Positions 44,060-52,413 of a DNA stretch of 64,000 bases are shown one piece after another. Location: NCBI RefSeq assembly GCF_028736035.1, contig NZ_CP117866.1:1302001-1366000 (forward strand), given 5' to 3'. Under the pieces are notes generated by a model. It worked only from the letters and a program-made list of their open reading frames with translations. It was not told the DNA's origin and ran no database searches. The stretch is from Streptomyces sp. T12. GTDB taxonomy: Bacteria > Actinomycetota > Actinomycetes > Streptomycetales > Streptomycetaceae. How positions within the stretch are numbered: the stretch's first letter is position 1; each line of letters begins with the position of its first letter. A program made the position numbers and the translations under genes.

Positions 44060-44113
44060 CGGAGCTCCCGTCAACAGGCCATCTCGGCGGACTGCCTGTT
44101 GACGGGAGCTCCG
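44060..44113 (-). terminator. Terminator after the fucosidase at 44134 (20-bp perfect stem)
   Basis: Arms 44060-44079 and 44094-44113 are perfect 20-bp inverse copies (CGGAGCTCCC... against ...GGGAGCTCCG) around a 14-nt loop, 20 bp beyond the fucosidase stop. Confidence 0.8.
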
Positions 44114-44133
44114 CCTGACTACCCGGCCTTGGG

Positions 44134-46182
44134 TCAAGCCCTGAACGTCCACAGCAGGTTGGTGCTGTTCTGCCACGTCCACTGCTTGGCCACGGCCCCT
44201 TCGGCGACCATGCCGCCGCCGTCGAGGACCAGTCCCGTGCTGCGGTTGGCGATCGAGTACCGGCCGTTGCCGCGGTCGGTGATCTGCCACTGCTGGTTGG
44301 TGCCGCCGTTCCAGGGGGCCTGCCGGGCCGGGTCGCCGTTGCCGGTAGCGCCCCAGCCGTCGGCGGCCATGCCGTTGCCACGGTTGACGAGCCGGTAGTA
44401 GCCGTTTCCGAGTTCGATCGCCTGCCACTGGACATTGGGGTGGTCTATCGGCTCCCACTGCTTCAGGTTCGAGCCGCTGGAGGAACTGCCGCCGCTGTCC
44501 AGCACCAGGCCGCTCGTGACGTTGCCCAGGCGGAAGTACGTGGCCGGGTTGAACGTCACCTTCAGCGAGGCGATGGCGTCATTGTTACCGGTCACCCGAA
44601 GGTCGGCGGCGTTCGAGGTGAACGTCCAGGCGGTGCCGGTGAAGTTGTCGCCGGAGTAGCCCGTCACCTGGTAGCCGTCGGGCACCAGGATGGAGGAGGC
44701 CATGGCGGGCCCCAGACCGGCGGCGGACAGCTGGGAGGAGGTGTAGCTGCCCAGCTGCAGAACGGCGCGGGTGCCTTGGTAGTCGACGTTCTGGAACACC
44801 GTCGGCGAGACCCTCGTGGGCATGCCCTGGACCTCGACGCACACCACGGGGAGGGTGGCGTTCGGCGCGGTGGCCGGCACGGTGACGTTGATCTGGTCGG
44901 TGACGGTGTACGGGAGCGAGACCGAGGGGTTGTTCAACAGATAGACGCGGCTGATCGTGTTGTCGATCCTCGGGATCCGCAGCTGGCCGTTCGTGGGCCA
45001 GGTGAAGACATGGGCGAAGAGCTTGCCGTTCCTCTTGGTGAGCTTCCCCCATGCGGGTTCGCTGGTGAACGGGCTGCCGCTGGTGCCGTGGATGCTGTCG
45101 CTGTGCGTCGACATCCATGAGGCCAGGCCGTTCAGGACGGTCTGGGTGCCCGATGTGACCGAGCCATCGCCCTTGGGGCCGATGTTCAACAGGAGGTTGC
45201 CGTCCCGGGAAACAACCGTGACGAGCTCTTGGACGATGTCCTTGACGGATCTGTAGGAGTTCTCCCTCGACGCGTTGTAACCCCAGGCGCCGTTCATGGT
45301 GGCGCACCGCTCCCAGGGGCGGCCCATCGGCTCACCGGGTATGTCGAACTCCGCGACCGCGTAGTCGCCGAGACGGTGGTCCCGCTTGACCCGTTCGTTG
45401 ACGATGAGGTTGGGCTTGCGGGCGATCAGCCAGTTGTAGAGGTCGACGCCGTCCGATGACAGCCACCAGTCCTCCAGGGTGGGGCTGGACGGCTCGTCGA
45501 ACCAGTCGCCGTCGAACCACAGCAGTGCCGGGTCGTAGCGGTCCAGCAGTTCCTGAAGCTGCGCCTTCATGTCGGCGATGTAGCCCGTGCGGGCGGCCTG
45601 TGACGACATCGTCGTGAGGCCGACCTCGTGGCGGTCGGTCTGGGAAGGGTGGTTCCAGTCGAGGATCGAGTAGTACAGGCAGAACTTGATCCCGCGGCTC
45701 TCGCACTCGGTCTTGAGGTTCATGAGCGGGTCGGTCTGGACGCCGCCGAAGTCGTGCAGGTTGTACAGCTTGGTGCCGGTGGTGTTGGTGAAGCCCGCGA
45801 CGTTGGAATCCCACATCGCGTAGCCCTCGTGGTGCTTGGCGGTGATCACGAGGTACTTCATGCCGGCGTTCTTGGCCAGCTCGGCGATCTGGGCGGCGTT
45901 GAACTGGCTCGGGTTGAAGTTCTGGGTGACCTGGGTCTGGTAGTTCGCCTTGCTCCACTGCGAGTTGGTGAACGCCCACTCGCCCTGGCCGAGCTGCGAG
46001 TAGGACCCGAAGTGGATGAACATCCCGAACCTGGCCTGGTACCACCAGTCCATCTTCGAGGGGACGGTATACGCCTCGGCGGTGGCGGGCCACAGGACCT
46101 GCGGCAGTCCGAAGGTCGCGATTCCTCCGGCCAGGGCGGCGGCCTTCATCAGGGAGCGTCGGCTGAGGGGGGCTGAGGACAT
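44134..46182 (-). CDS. Secreted GH29 alpha-L-fucosidase with a crystallin-like and a ricin-B-like module
   Basis: Exported fucosidase, 682 aa. Tat signal LSRRSLMKAAALAGG; GH29 domain with MDWWYQARFGMFIHFGSYS, ITAKHHEGYAMWDS, CLYYSILDWNHPSQ and candidate nucleophile D224 in LWFDGDWFDE. After the barrel, about residues 460-545 look like a beta/gamma-crystallin-type fold (VFQNVDYQGTRAVLQLGSYT, ILVPDGYQVTGYSGDNFTG), then a ricin-B trefoil to the end (GLVLDSGG, GTNQQWQI). GGAG lies before ATG 46182. Its first 30 residues and barrel closely follow the protein at 18563; the tail differs. It has its own paired fucose boxes. Confidence 0.92.
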   Translation of the reverse strand: MSSAPLSRRSLMKAAALAGGIATFGLPQVLWPATAEAYTVPSKMDWWYQARFGMFIHFGSYSQLGQGEWAFTNSQWSKANYQTQVTQNFNPSQFNAAQIAELAKNAGMKYLVITAKHHEGYAMWDSNVAGFTNTTGTKLYNLHDFGGVQTDPLMNLKTECESRGIKFCLYYSILDWNHPSQTDRHEVGLTTMSSQAARTGYIADMKAQLQELLDRYDPALLWFDGDWFDEPSSPTLEDWWLSSDGVDLYNWLIARKPNLIVNERVKRDHRLGDYAVAEFDIPGEPMGRPWERCATMNGAWGYNASRENSYRSVKDIVQELVTVVSRDGNLLLNIGPKGDGSVTSGTQTVLNGLASWMSTHSDSIHGTSGSPFTSEPAWGKLTKRNGKLFAHVFTWPTNGQLRIPRIDNTISRVYLLNNPSVSLPYTVTDQINVTVPATAPNATLPVVCVEVQGMPTRVSPTVFQNVDYQGTRAVLQLGSYTSSQLSAAGLGPAMASSILVPDGYQVTGYSGDNFTGTAWTFTSNAADLRVTGNNDAIASLKVTFNPATYFRLGNVTSGLVLDSGGSSSSGSNLKQWEPIDHPNVQWQAIELGNGYYRLVNRGNGMAADGWGATGNGDPARQAPWNGGTNQQWQITDRGNGRYSIANRSTGLVLDGGGMVAEGAVAKQWTWQNSTNLLWTFRA

Positions 46183-46274
46183 GGTGCGGCTCCATGTGTC
46201 AGGGGGAGGGAAGGCAGGGCGTTACGAGCGGAACGTCGGCCTGGGCACTCTGCTCCGCGTAGAGCCAAGAGGAG

Positions 46275-46317
46275 ACATCGGATGGATTTATATTAGTGGG
46301 GCGATAGCCACGTCTAG
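46275..46317 (-). promoter_or_regulatory. Fucosidase promoter with fucose box (one mismatch)
   Basis: Minus strand: CTAGACG (46317-46311), then 25 nt that include TATAAAT, then CCATCCGATGT (46285-46275), one mismatch to the palindrome. The gap is one base longer than at the other two copies. Confidence 0.65.
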
Positions 46318-46414
46318 AGGCGCGACGAAAATCCCTGCCAGAAGGGACCATTTGAAGGATTCTCGAAGGCGGCGGGAGCCCAGAGGGGCAGCTACGCCGA
46401 CGAGGTCACGCTAT

Positions 46415-46425
46415 ACATCGGATCT
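46415..46425. promoter_or_regulatory. Distal fucose box (one mismatch)
   Basis: ACATCGGATCT, centred 140 bp upstream of the proximal box at 46280, in the gap between two leftward fucosidase genes. Confidence 0.5.
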
Positions 46426-46448
46426 CTTAGGGGTGGAGCGTGGCCGAG

Positions 46449-46488
46449 GGCGAGGGGGCCGCGCCCCAGTGGCACGGGCCCCCTCGCC
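46449..46488 (-). terminator. Terminator after the fucosidase at 46498
   Basis: GGCGAGGGGGCC and GGCCCCCTCGCC form a perfect 12-bp stem around a 16-nt loop, 10 bp beyond the stop codon. Confidence 0.75.
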
Positions 46489-46497
46489 GGAACGCCG

Positions 46498-48837
46498 TCA
46501 CAGGGCGATGAGTTGCCAGTCCTGGTTCGACCCGTCGGTGGTGGGCCACTGGATGACCTTGACACCGTCCGTGGTGGCGGCGTCCTTGACGTCGGCGCAC
46601 CAGCCGTTGCGGACGTTGACCAGCCGGTAGTAGCCGCTGGTCTGGGAGGGGACCAGCTTCCACCACTGGTTGTCGCCGCCGTCGTCGGTCGACTGGTCGA
46701 GGGCCGCGCCCTGGGCGGAATTGTCCGGGCTCTGAAGGACCTTGCCACTGCGGACGTTGACCAGCCGGTAGGAGCCGTCGGCATTCGGCAGCAGCTTCCA
46801 CTGCTGGTTGGTGCCGCCGGTCGAGGGCCACTGGATGATGGCGGCGCCGTCGGCGCTGGAGGCGTCGCTGACGTCCATGACCTTGCCGCTCTTGCGGTTC
46901 ACCAGCCGGTAGGTGCCCAGATCCGCGGTGAAGGGCCGGTCGTAGACCTCCAGGCTGCGGATGGACGCCCATACCGTGGCAGGGAGCCCGGTGACCGTCA
47001 CCCGTATGTAGCGGGCCTGCGCCCGGAAGGCGGAGACCTGTACCTGACTGGTGCTGGTCGTGGCGGTGCGGTCGGCGAGCGTGGTCCAGGTGCTGTTGTC
47101 GGTGGAGCCCTCGATCCGGTAGCGGTAGTTCGTTGCGTCCAGCTCCCAGGCGATACGGGTGCCGGTGAGGGACTTGGTGGTCCCCAGGTCCACCTTCAGC
47201 CAGTGTCCGGTGTTGCCGTTGCTCGCGCACCAGCGCGTCGCGGTGGATCCGTCCACGGCCTTCGCCGCGGTGTTCCCCTTGGAGGTCTCCTCGCTGCTGG
47301 CGGTGACCGTCCTGCCGGCGGCAACGTCAGCGGGCTGCACGGAGCGGTCCAGTGTCACGCCGACGACGCTGTCCTCGGGAATGCGGGTGCGGTTGATACC
47401 GGTGATCGTCACCTTCCCGTCCGCGTCCACGGTGTACGACAGGTCGGCACCCGACGCGACATCGAAGACGCGAGTCACCTTCGCGTCCCCGGTCGAGGGT
47501 GTCGTGAAGCCGGTGCCGCTGTAGCCGGGCAGCAGGTGGATGTAGAAGGTGCTGCCCTTGTACGTGTAGCCGTACTGGCCGTCGACAGGCTGCCAGGGGC
47601 CGCCGCTGGTGCCGTAGACGGCGTCGCCGCAGGTGGTCATGAAGGAGCCGATCCGGCGCACCAGGTCGGCCTGGTTGGCGGGTACCACACCGGTGCGGTC
47701 CGGTCCGACGTTGACCAGGCAGGTCATGTTCCGCACCCAGGCGTTGACCAAGATGTTCATGGCCGTGCCGAAGCTCATCACGGGCGCGCCGGCCTTGTAG
47801 CCCCAGGCGCCGCCGATGGTGAAGCACTTCTCGGCCACCTTGCCGGTACGGATCGCACCGGACGGGACGGAGGGGCCCTCCTCACTGGTGAAGTCGCCGA
47901 TCCAGCCCGAACGCAGGGTGGTGACGATGTCCGGCTGGTGCTTGCGCACCAGCCCGGTCAGGCCCAGCGGCTTGCCGGTGGCGGGATCGGTCTCGCTGTA
48001 GGCGGAATCCACCGGCCACTCGTTCGCCGGGTCGCGGAACTTGCCCGGCTCCCAGAAGAAGGCGGCGGACGCGTCGGAGCCCTGCTGGCCGAGCCAGCCG
48101 CCGTCCCACCACAGGTCGTCGATCTTGCCGTACTGGGTGACCAGCTCCCTGACCTGCTGGTACAACTCGTTCTTCATGATCCGCGCGTTCTCCTTGTGCG
48201 CGGGATCCGTGACGTAACCCCACTTGTTGGGCAGGCAGTTGGTGCCGCGGACGTCGTAATAGCCCGGGTAGCGCCAGCTCAACGGCGAGCAGTACAGGCC
48301 CACCTTCAGCCCGGCGTTGCGCACGGCGGTGACGTACTGGCTGATGAAGTCCTTCTGGAGCGGGGCCTGCCCGGCGTGCCAGGCGTTCGGGTGGGTGGAC
48401 GGCCACAGCGCGAAGCCGTCGTGGTGGCGGGCCGTGAGCACCGTGTACTTCGCACCCATGTCCTTGGCCAACTGGGCCCAGTCGGCCGGGTTGTAGGCGC
48501 TGGCGGTGAACTGCTCGCCGGTGGCGTCGGTGACGTACTTCTTGTAGTTCTCCGGGGTGACGGCGGCGTTCTCCATGTACCACTCGCCCTTGGCCGGGCC
48601 GGAGTAGACGCCCCAGTGGATGAACATGCCGAGCTTGGCGTCCTGCAACCACTGGATCTTGTCGTCGGGCTGCTGTTCGACCCCCAGGTCGATCTTGGGG
48701 ATCCGCAGCGGGGGGAGCGGGAGCGGCTGGGGAGCGGCGGCGTAGGCGGGGGTCGCGCATGTGGGGGTGATGGCTGCGGCGGCCGTCATGGCCGCCATGC
48801 CGACAAGCACTCTTCGGCGAGTGATCGGCTCTGACAA
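46498..48837 (-). CDS. Secreted multi-domain GH29 alpha-L-fucosidase with discoidin and ricin-B-like modules
   Basis: Largest fucosidase here, 779 aa. Tat signal SEPITRRRVLVGMAAM; GH29 barrel with DAKLGMFIHWGVYSGPAKGEW, LTARHHDGFALWPS, KVGLYCSPLSW and candidate nucleophile D245 in DDLWWDGGWLG; a C-terminal sandwich; a discoidin (F5/8C) domain at about 505-635 (AAKAVDGSTATRWCASNG, WLKVDLGTTKSLTG); and a ricin-B trefoil at about 645-779. I chose TTG 48837 because AGGAG lies seven bases upstream; a GTG at 48870 is open but has no such site. Its leader is copied in the fossil at 5684. Confidence 0.9.
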   Translation of the reverse strand: MSEPITRRRVLVGMAAMTAAAAITPTCATPAYAAAPQPLPLPPLRIPKIDLGVEQQPDDKIQWLQDAKLGMFIHWGVYSGPAKGEWYMENAAVTPENYKKYVTDATGEQFTASAYNPADWAQLAKDMGAKYTVLTARHHDGFALWPSTHPNAWHAGQAPLQKDFISQYVTAVRNAGLKVGLYCSPLSWRYPGYYDVRGTNCLPNKWGYVTDPAHKENARIMKNELYQQVRELVTQYGKIDDLWWDGGWLGQQGSDASAAFFWEPGKFRDPANEWPVDSAYSETDPATGKPLGLTGLVRKHQPDIVTTLRSGWIGDFTSEEGPSVPSGAIRTGKVAEKCFTIGGAWGYKAGAPVMSFGTAMNILVNAWVRNMTCLVNVGPDRTGVVPANQADLVRRIGSFMTTCGDAVYGTSGGPWQPVDGQYGYTYKGSTFYIHLLPGYSGTGFTTPSTGDAKVTRVFDVASGADLSYTVDADGKVTITGINRTRIPEDSVVGVTLDRSVQPADVAAGRTVTASSEETSKGNTAAKAVDGSTATRWCASNGNTGHWLKVDLGTTKSLTGTRIAWELDATNYRYRIEGSTDNSTWTTLADRTATTSTSQVQVSAFRAQARYIRVTVTGLPATVWASIRSLEVYDRPFTADLGTYRLVNRKSGKVMDVSDASSADGAAIIQWPSTGGTNQQWKLLPNADGSYRLVNVRSGKVLQSPDNSAQGAALDQSTDDGGDNQWWKLVPSQTSGYYRLVNVRNGWCADVKDAATTDGVKVIQWPTTDGSNQDWQLIAL

Positions 48838-48971
48838 GGTCTTCTCCTGACTGTCCACAAGACAGCACACAGGTGCTGCGGCTCAGCGTCGGGGCCGAAC
48901 AGATCGGATGGGTCACCACAAGACGGCGAGACACAGGGGAGCCGCACGGAGGCGCGTGTTTCGCCTAGATG

Positions 48972-49013
48972 ACATCGGATGTATTAATCAGCAACAGACC
49001 ATGCCGTGTCTAG
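48972..49013 (-). promoter_or_regulatory. Fucosidase promoter with perfect fucose box
   Basis: Minus strand: CTAGACA (49013-49007), 19 nt, TTAATACATCCGATGT (48987-48972). Identical in every fixed base and in gap length to the promoters at 5554 and 20450. Confidence 0.82.
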
Positions 49014-49077
49014 GGGGCGGTCGAAAGCTCGCGTAAATCGCAGGAAGTCGGATCAGAGGGAAGGCGCGACGCCGAAG

Positions 49078-49135
49078 ACATCGGATGTGTAATCCGGATC
49101 AGAGTGTTGACGAAGCCTCATTTCCCACCTACCGT
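49078..49135 (+). promoter_or_regulatory. Perfect fucose box and promoter of the GH43-like gene
   Basis: ACATCGGATGT (49078-49088) is a perfect palindrome, centred 106 bp from the fucosidase box at 48977. On the plus strand TTGACG (49107-49112), 17 nt, TACCGT (49130-49135) is a candidate promoter for the galactanase, so the box may serve both divergent genes. Confidence 0.65.
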
Positions 49136-49193
49136 CCTCAAACGGAGTCGCACACAACCAAACAAATTGCAAGCCTCGTTGAGGTGAATCCAG

Positions 49194-50633
49194 ATGCTCC
49201 AACGCGCCCTCACCTGCGTGCTGGCCGCCCTCCTGAGCGTGACGGCACTCCTTGTCACCGGCTCCCCCGCCCAGGCGGCCACGGTCACCATCACCAACGC
49301 CACCCAGTTCACCGACACCACCGGCGCCGTCGTCCACGCCCACGGCGGCGGGGTGATCAAAGTCGGCTCGTACTACTACTGGTTCGGCGAGAACCGCAAC
49401 GCCGACAACACCTTCAGAGCCGTCTCCGCCTACCGCTCGTCCGACCTGAAGACCTGGGAGTTCAGACGCAACGTCCTGACCCAGGCCAGCGACCCGGAGC
49501 TGGCGGTCGCCAACATCGAGCGGCCCAAGGTCATCTACAACTCCACCACCGGCACGTTCGTGATGTGGATGCACAAGGAGAACGGCGCCGACTACACCCA
49601 GGCCCGCGCGGCCGTCGCCGTCTCCGACACCATCGACGGCGCCTACACCTGGAAGGGCAGCTTCCGGCCCCCGTCCGGCACCACGTCCCGCGACATGACC
49701 CTGTTCAAGGACGACGACGGCACCGGCTACCAGATCACCTCTGCCGCCGGCAACGCCGACCTGCAGATCTGGAAACTCAGCGCCGACTACACGGCCTACG
49801 ACAGTCTGACCGCCAACCCCTGGGCCGGTACCTTCCGTGAGGCTCCGGCGCTGTTCAAGCGCGACGGCGTCTACTTCATGCTGACCTCCGGCAACAGCGG
49901 CTGGAAGCCCAACCAGCAGAAGTACGCCACCGCCGGCAGCATCGCCGGCCCGTGGACGGCCATGACCGACATCGGTGACGACACCGGCTACGGATCCCAG
50001 ACCACGTTCGTGCTGCCCGTGCAGGGAAGCTCGGGCACCTCCTACCTCTACATGGGCGACCGCTGGGGCAACTCCATGGGCGGCACCGTCAACGACTCCC
50101 AGTACGTCTGGCTTCCGCTGACCTTCCCGACCCGGACCACCATGAACCTGCCGTGGTCCCCGCAGATCGCCCTCGACACCGAGGCCGGCACGGTGGCCGG
50201 CGTGGGCGGCGGCCCGTACTACAACCTGGTGGCCCGGCACAGCGGCAAGTGCCTCGACGTCTCCGACAACTCCGCCGCCGACGGTGCGGTCGCCCTCCAG
50301 TACACCTGCCTCGGCGGCCTCAACCAGCAGTGGCGGCTCAAGGACGCCGGCAACGGGTACGTCCAGATCCTCGCCCAGCACAGCGGCAAGTGCCTCGATG
50401 TCGCGAACGGCTCCACCGCCGACGGCGCCTTCGTGAACCAGTACCGCTGCACCACCGGCACCAATCAGCAGTGGCAGTTCCAGGACCAGGGCGGTGGCTA
50501 CTACCGGCTCGTCGCCCGGCACAGCGGCAAGTGCCTCGACGTGAAGGACGCGTCCACCACCAACGGCGCACGCCTCATCCAGTGGCCCTGCGGCACCGGC
50601 GACAACCAGAAGTTCCAGCGGCGCGCGGCGTGA
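49194..50633 (+). CDS. Secreted GH43-like exo-beta-1,3-galactanase with ricin-B-like CBM13 module
   Basis: Predicted to trim beta-1,3-galactan of arabinogalactan side chains, 479 aa. Sec signal 1-28 (SPAQA); five-bladed propeller typical of GH43 subfamily 24, with VVHAHGGGVIKVGSYYYWFG, VANIERPKVIYNSTTGTFVM and REAPALFKRDGVYFMLTSGN, the region bearing the acidic catalytic residues. The last 135 residues form a CBM13 trefoil with three near-identical HSGKCLDV repeats. GAGGTGA precedes ATG 49194. It is divergent from a fucosidase and shares a fucose box, pointing to fucosylated arabinogalactan proteins as a target. GH43 subfamily and substrate are inferred. Confidence 0.87.
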   Translation: MLQRALTCVLAALLSVTALLVTGSPAQAATVTITNATQFTDTTGAVVHAHGGGVIKVGSYYYWFGENRNADNTFRAVSAYRSSDLKTWEFRRNVLTQASDPELAVANIERPKVIYNSTTGTFVMWMHKENGADYTQARAAVAVSDTIDGAYTWKGSFRPPSGTTSRDMTLFKDDDGTGYQITSAAGNADLQIWKLSADYTAYDSLTANPWAGTFREAPALFKRDGVYFMLTSGNSGWKPNQQKYATAGSIAGPWTAMTDIGDDTGYGSQTTFVLPVQGSSGTSYLYMGDRWGNSMGGTVNDSQYVWLPLTFPTRTTMNLPWSPQIALDTEAGTVAGVGGGPYYNLVARHSGKCLDVSDNSAADGAVALQYTCLGGLNQQWRLKDAGNGYVQILAQHSGKCLDVANGSTADGAFVNQYRCTTGTNQQWQFQDQGGGYYRLVARHSGKCLDVKDASTTNGARLIQWPCGTGDNQKFQRRAA

Positions 50634-50640
50634 CGACCGT

Positions 50641-50676
50641 CCGGGCCCGGCGCACGACGACGTCCGCCGGGCCCGG
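50641..50676 (+). terminator. Terminator after the GH43-like gene
   Basis: CCGGGCCCGGCG and CGCCGGGCCCGG form a perfect 12-bp stem around a 12-nt loop, 7 bp after the stop. Confidence 0.8.
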
Positions 50677-50721
50677 GCACTGAAGGACCGAAAGAGGCTA
50701 CGAGCACGGCAGGAACGGGGG

Positions 50722-51123
50722 TCATGCGGTTCGGCACCGCCGTGCCCCTCCGTCGTCGACGGCCAAGCCCGGACGCTGCTGGGTGAAATGGCGGGCGACG
50801 GCCGGCAGAAGAACCGCCAGGGCGGCCGGTGCCGCGTAGGCGAGACGGAACTGGCCGGTGGAGCCGAGGAGTCCGCTCACCGCGCCACCGGTGATGACGC
50901 CCACGTAGTTGAAGAGGTTCAGCCGCGCCAGGACCGCTTCCGAGGCAGCGGGACGCAGCCGCGCGGCGGAGGCCAGACACAGCGGAGCCAGGACGGACGC
51001 CCCCAGGCCCACCGTCCCGGCCGCGAGAACGGCGAACGGCCAGCTCGGTGCGGCGGCCATACCTGCCAGGGCGCCCGCGACCAGCACCCCGGCCCCCGCC
51101 CGGGCTGGAGCATGGAAGGACAT
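50722..51123 (-). pseudogene. C-terminal fragment of an MFS transporter
   Basis: A 133-codon frame with four hydrophobic helices typical of the last third of a major-facilitator drug efflux protein: WPFAVLAAGTVGLGASVLAP, NLFNYVGVITGGAVSGLLG, FRLAYAAPAALAVLLPAV. Full-length MFS proteins have about 400 residues, and nothing upstream of 51123 supplies the missing helices. A short ATG start exists, so it might still be translated, but it cannot form a transporter. Confidence 0.6.
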
Positions 51124-51331
51124 GATGCTGTCGCGCCCTCATTTCCTGTGTGCGCTGGAGTGACCAGTCGAGGACCAGCGAGTCGAATGCCGTGCGGGCT
51201 ACCGAAACCGTATGCAGGCGCGGCAGGCAGGCTCAGGACGCCAGGGGCCGTACAGGGGACTTCGGGGGCCGGTGCCGGCGACCGGTGACGCCCGTTGCCT
51301 AGGGTGATCGTTCGAGGAGAAGGTGAGTGCG

Positions 51332-52405
51332 ATGTCCCTTGGCCCCGGCCCGGCAGAACCTCCCGGGACCAGCCGCAGCACGTCGGCGACGATCCAGCCG
51401 AACATCCTGCGCTGTCTCGTCGTGGTCGCAGACGAGCGCGGCGTCGATCTGCGCCCCCTGCTCAAGCAGATGGGACTGGACGAGACCGTCATGCGCTCCG
51501 CCGCGCTGCGGGTGTCGTACCGGCAGGGCAGCGCGGTGATCCGTCGTGCGCTGGAGCTCACCAGGGACGAGCGCCTGGGGCTGAAGGTCGGCGCGGCGCA
51601 GCACCTGACCGCGTGGGGCCTGCTCGGCTTCGCCCTGATGGCCGACGACACGCTGCAGCACGCCATCGAGACCGGGGTGAAGTACCAGAACCTGTCCGGG
51701 GCGATGGTGGTGTGGTCGGCCGGTGTGAGTGAGGAGGACGACGCCTTCGTGCTGCGCGCCGATCTTCCCGATCCCGCCATGGACCCGGCCGTGGCCTCCT
51801 TCCTGAGCGAGGAGGCGTTCGCCTCCGTGGTCACCCTGTCCCGGCTGGCCGTCGACCCGGCCTTCGCGCCGCGGGCAGTGGAGTTCTCTTTTCCGCCACC
51901 GCGCCAACGCGACCTGTACGACGCCCTGTTCCGCTGTCCGGTCCGCTTCGGCGCCCCCGTGAACCGCATGGTCATCGACGCCGCGTGGGCCCGTACCCGG
52001 ATGCCCGGCCGGGACCCGGTGAGCTACGCGTCGACGCTGGAGATGCTCGACGCGCAGATGGCTTCCCGCCGTGACCAGCAGGATCTGCTGGAGGTGCTGG
52101 AGATCTCCGTCGCGCAGAGCCTCCCGGTGGTGCCTTCGTTCGGCGAGCAGGCGCGGCGGCATGCGACGAGCGAGCGGACGCTGCGCCGTCGACTGGCCGA
52201 CTGCGGCACGACGTACGAGGCACTCGTCGAGGGAGTGCGCCGGGAACGCGTCGAACAGCTGTTGCTCCGCCCGGAACTGACACTGCGCGACATCGCCCGC
52301 CGGGCGGGATTCTCCGACGAACGGGCGCTGCGCCGCGCGGTACGCCGCTGGCACGGCACTTCCCCGGCCCAGCTGCGGGAGCGGATGCGTACAGCTCGCC
52401 TTTGA
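51332..52405 (+). CDS. AraC-family regulator with Arabinose_bd/OruR-type sensor domain
   Basis: Transcriptional activator of about 357 aa. The N-terminal two-thirds (VDLRPLLKQMGLDETVM, RRALELTRDERLGLKVGAAQ, LLGFALMADDTLQHAIETGV) is the ArgR/OruR-type sensor; the C-terminal domain holds two helix-turn-helices (EQARRHATSERTLRRRL and LRDIARRAGFSDERALRRAVRRW). ATG 51332 has AAGGTGA five bases upstream; GTG 51323 is an alternative. It is convergent with the ALDH/SDR/FMO operon, eight bases from its end, and is the likely local regulator. Confidence 0.87.
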   Translation: MSLGPGPAEPPGTSRSTSATIQPNILRCLVVVADERGVDLRPLLKQMGLDETVMRSAALRVSYRQGSAVIRRALELTRDERLGLKVGAAQHLTAWGLLGFALMADDTLQHAIETGVKYQNLSGAMVVWSAGVSEEDDAFVLRADLPDPAMDPAVASFLSEEAFASVVTLSRLAVDPAFAPRAVEFSFPPPRQRDLYDALFRCPVRFGAPVNRMVIDAAWARTRMPGRDPVSYASTLEMLDAQMASRRDQQDLLEVLEISVAQSLPVVPSFGEQARRHATSERTLRRRLADCGTTYEALVEGVRRERVEQLLLRPELTLRDIARRAGFSDERALRRAVRRWHGTSPAQLRERMRTARL

Positions 52406-52413
52406 GGCCGAGG

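Noticed and set aside
44060..44113. Perfect 20-bp inverted repeat as an insertion-sequence end
   Set aside because: No transposase or target duplication; position 20 bp after a stop codon and 14-nt loop fit a terminator.
46513..48834. 773-codon plus-strand frame opposite the fucosidase
   Set aside because: Val/Gly/Arg-rich shadow of the GH29 gene, which has an unmistakable Tat signal, barrel and lectin domains.
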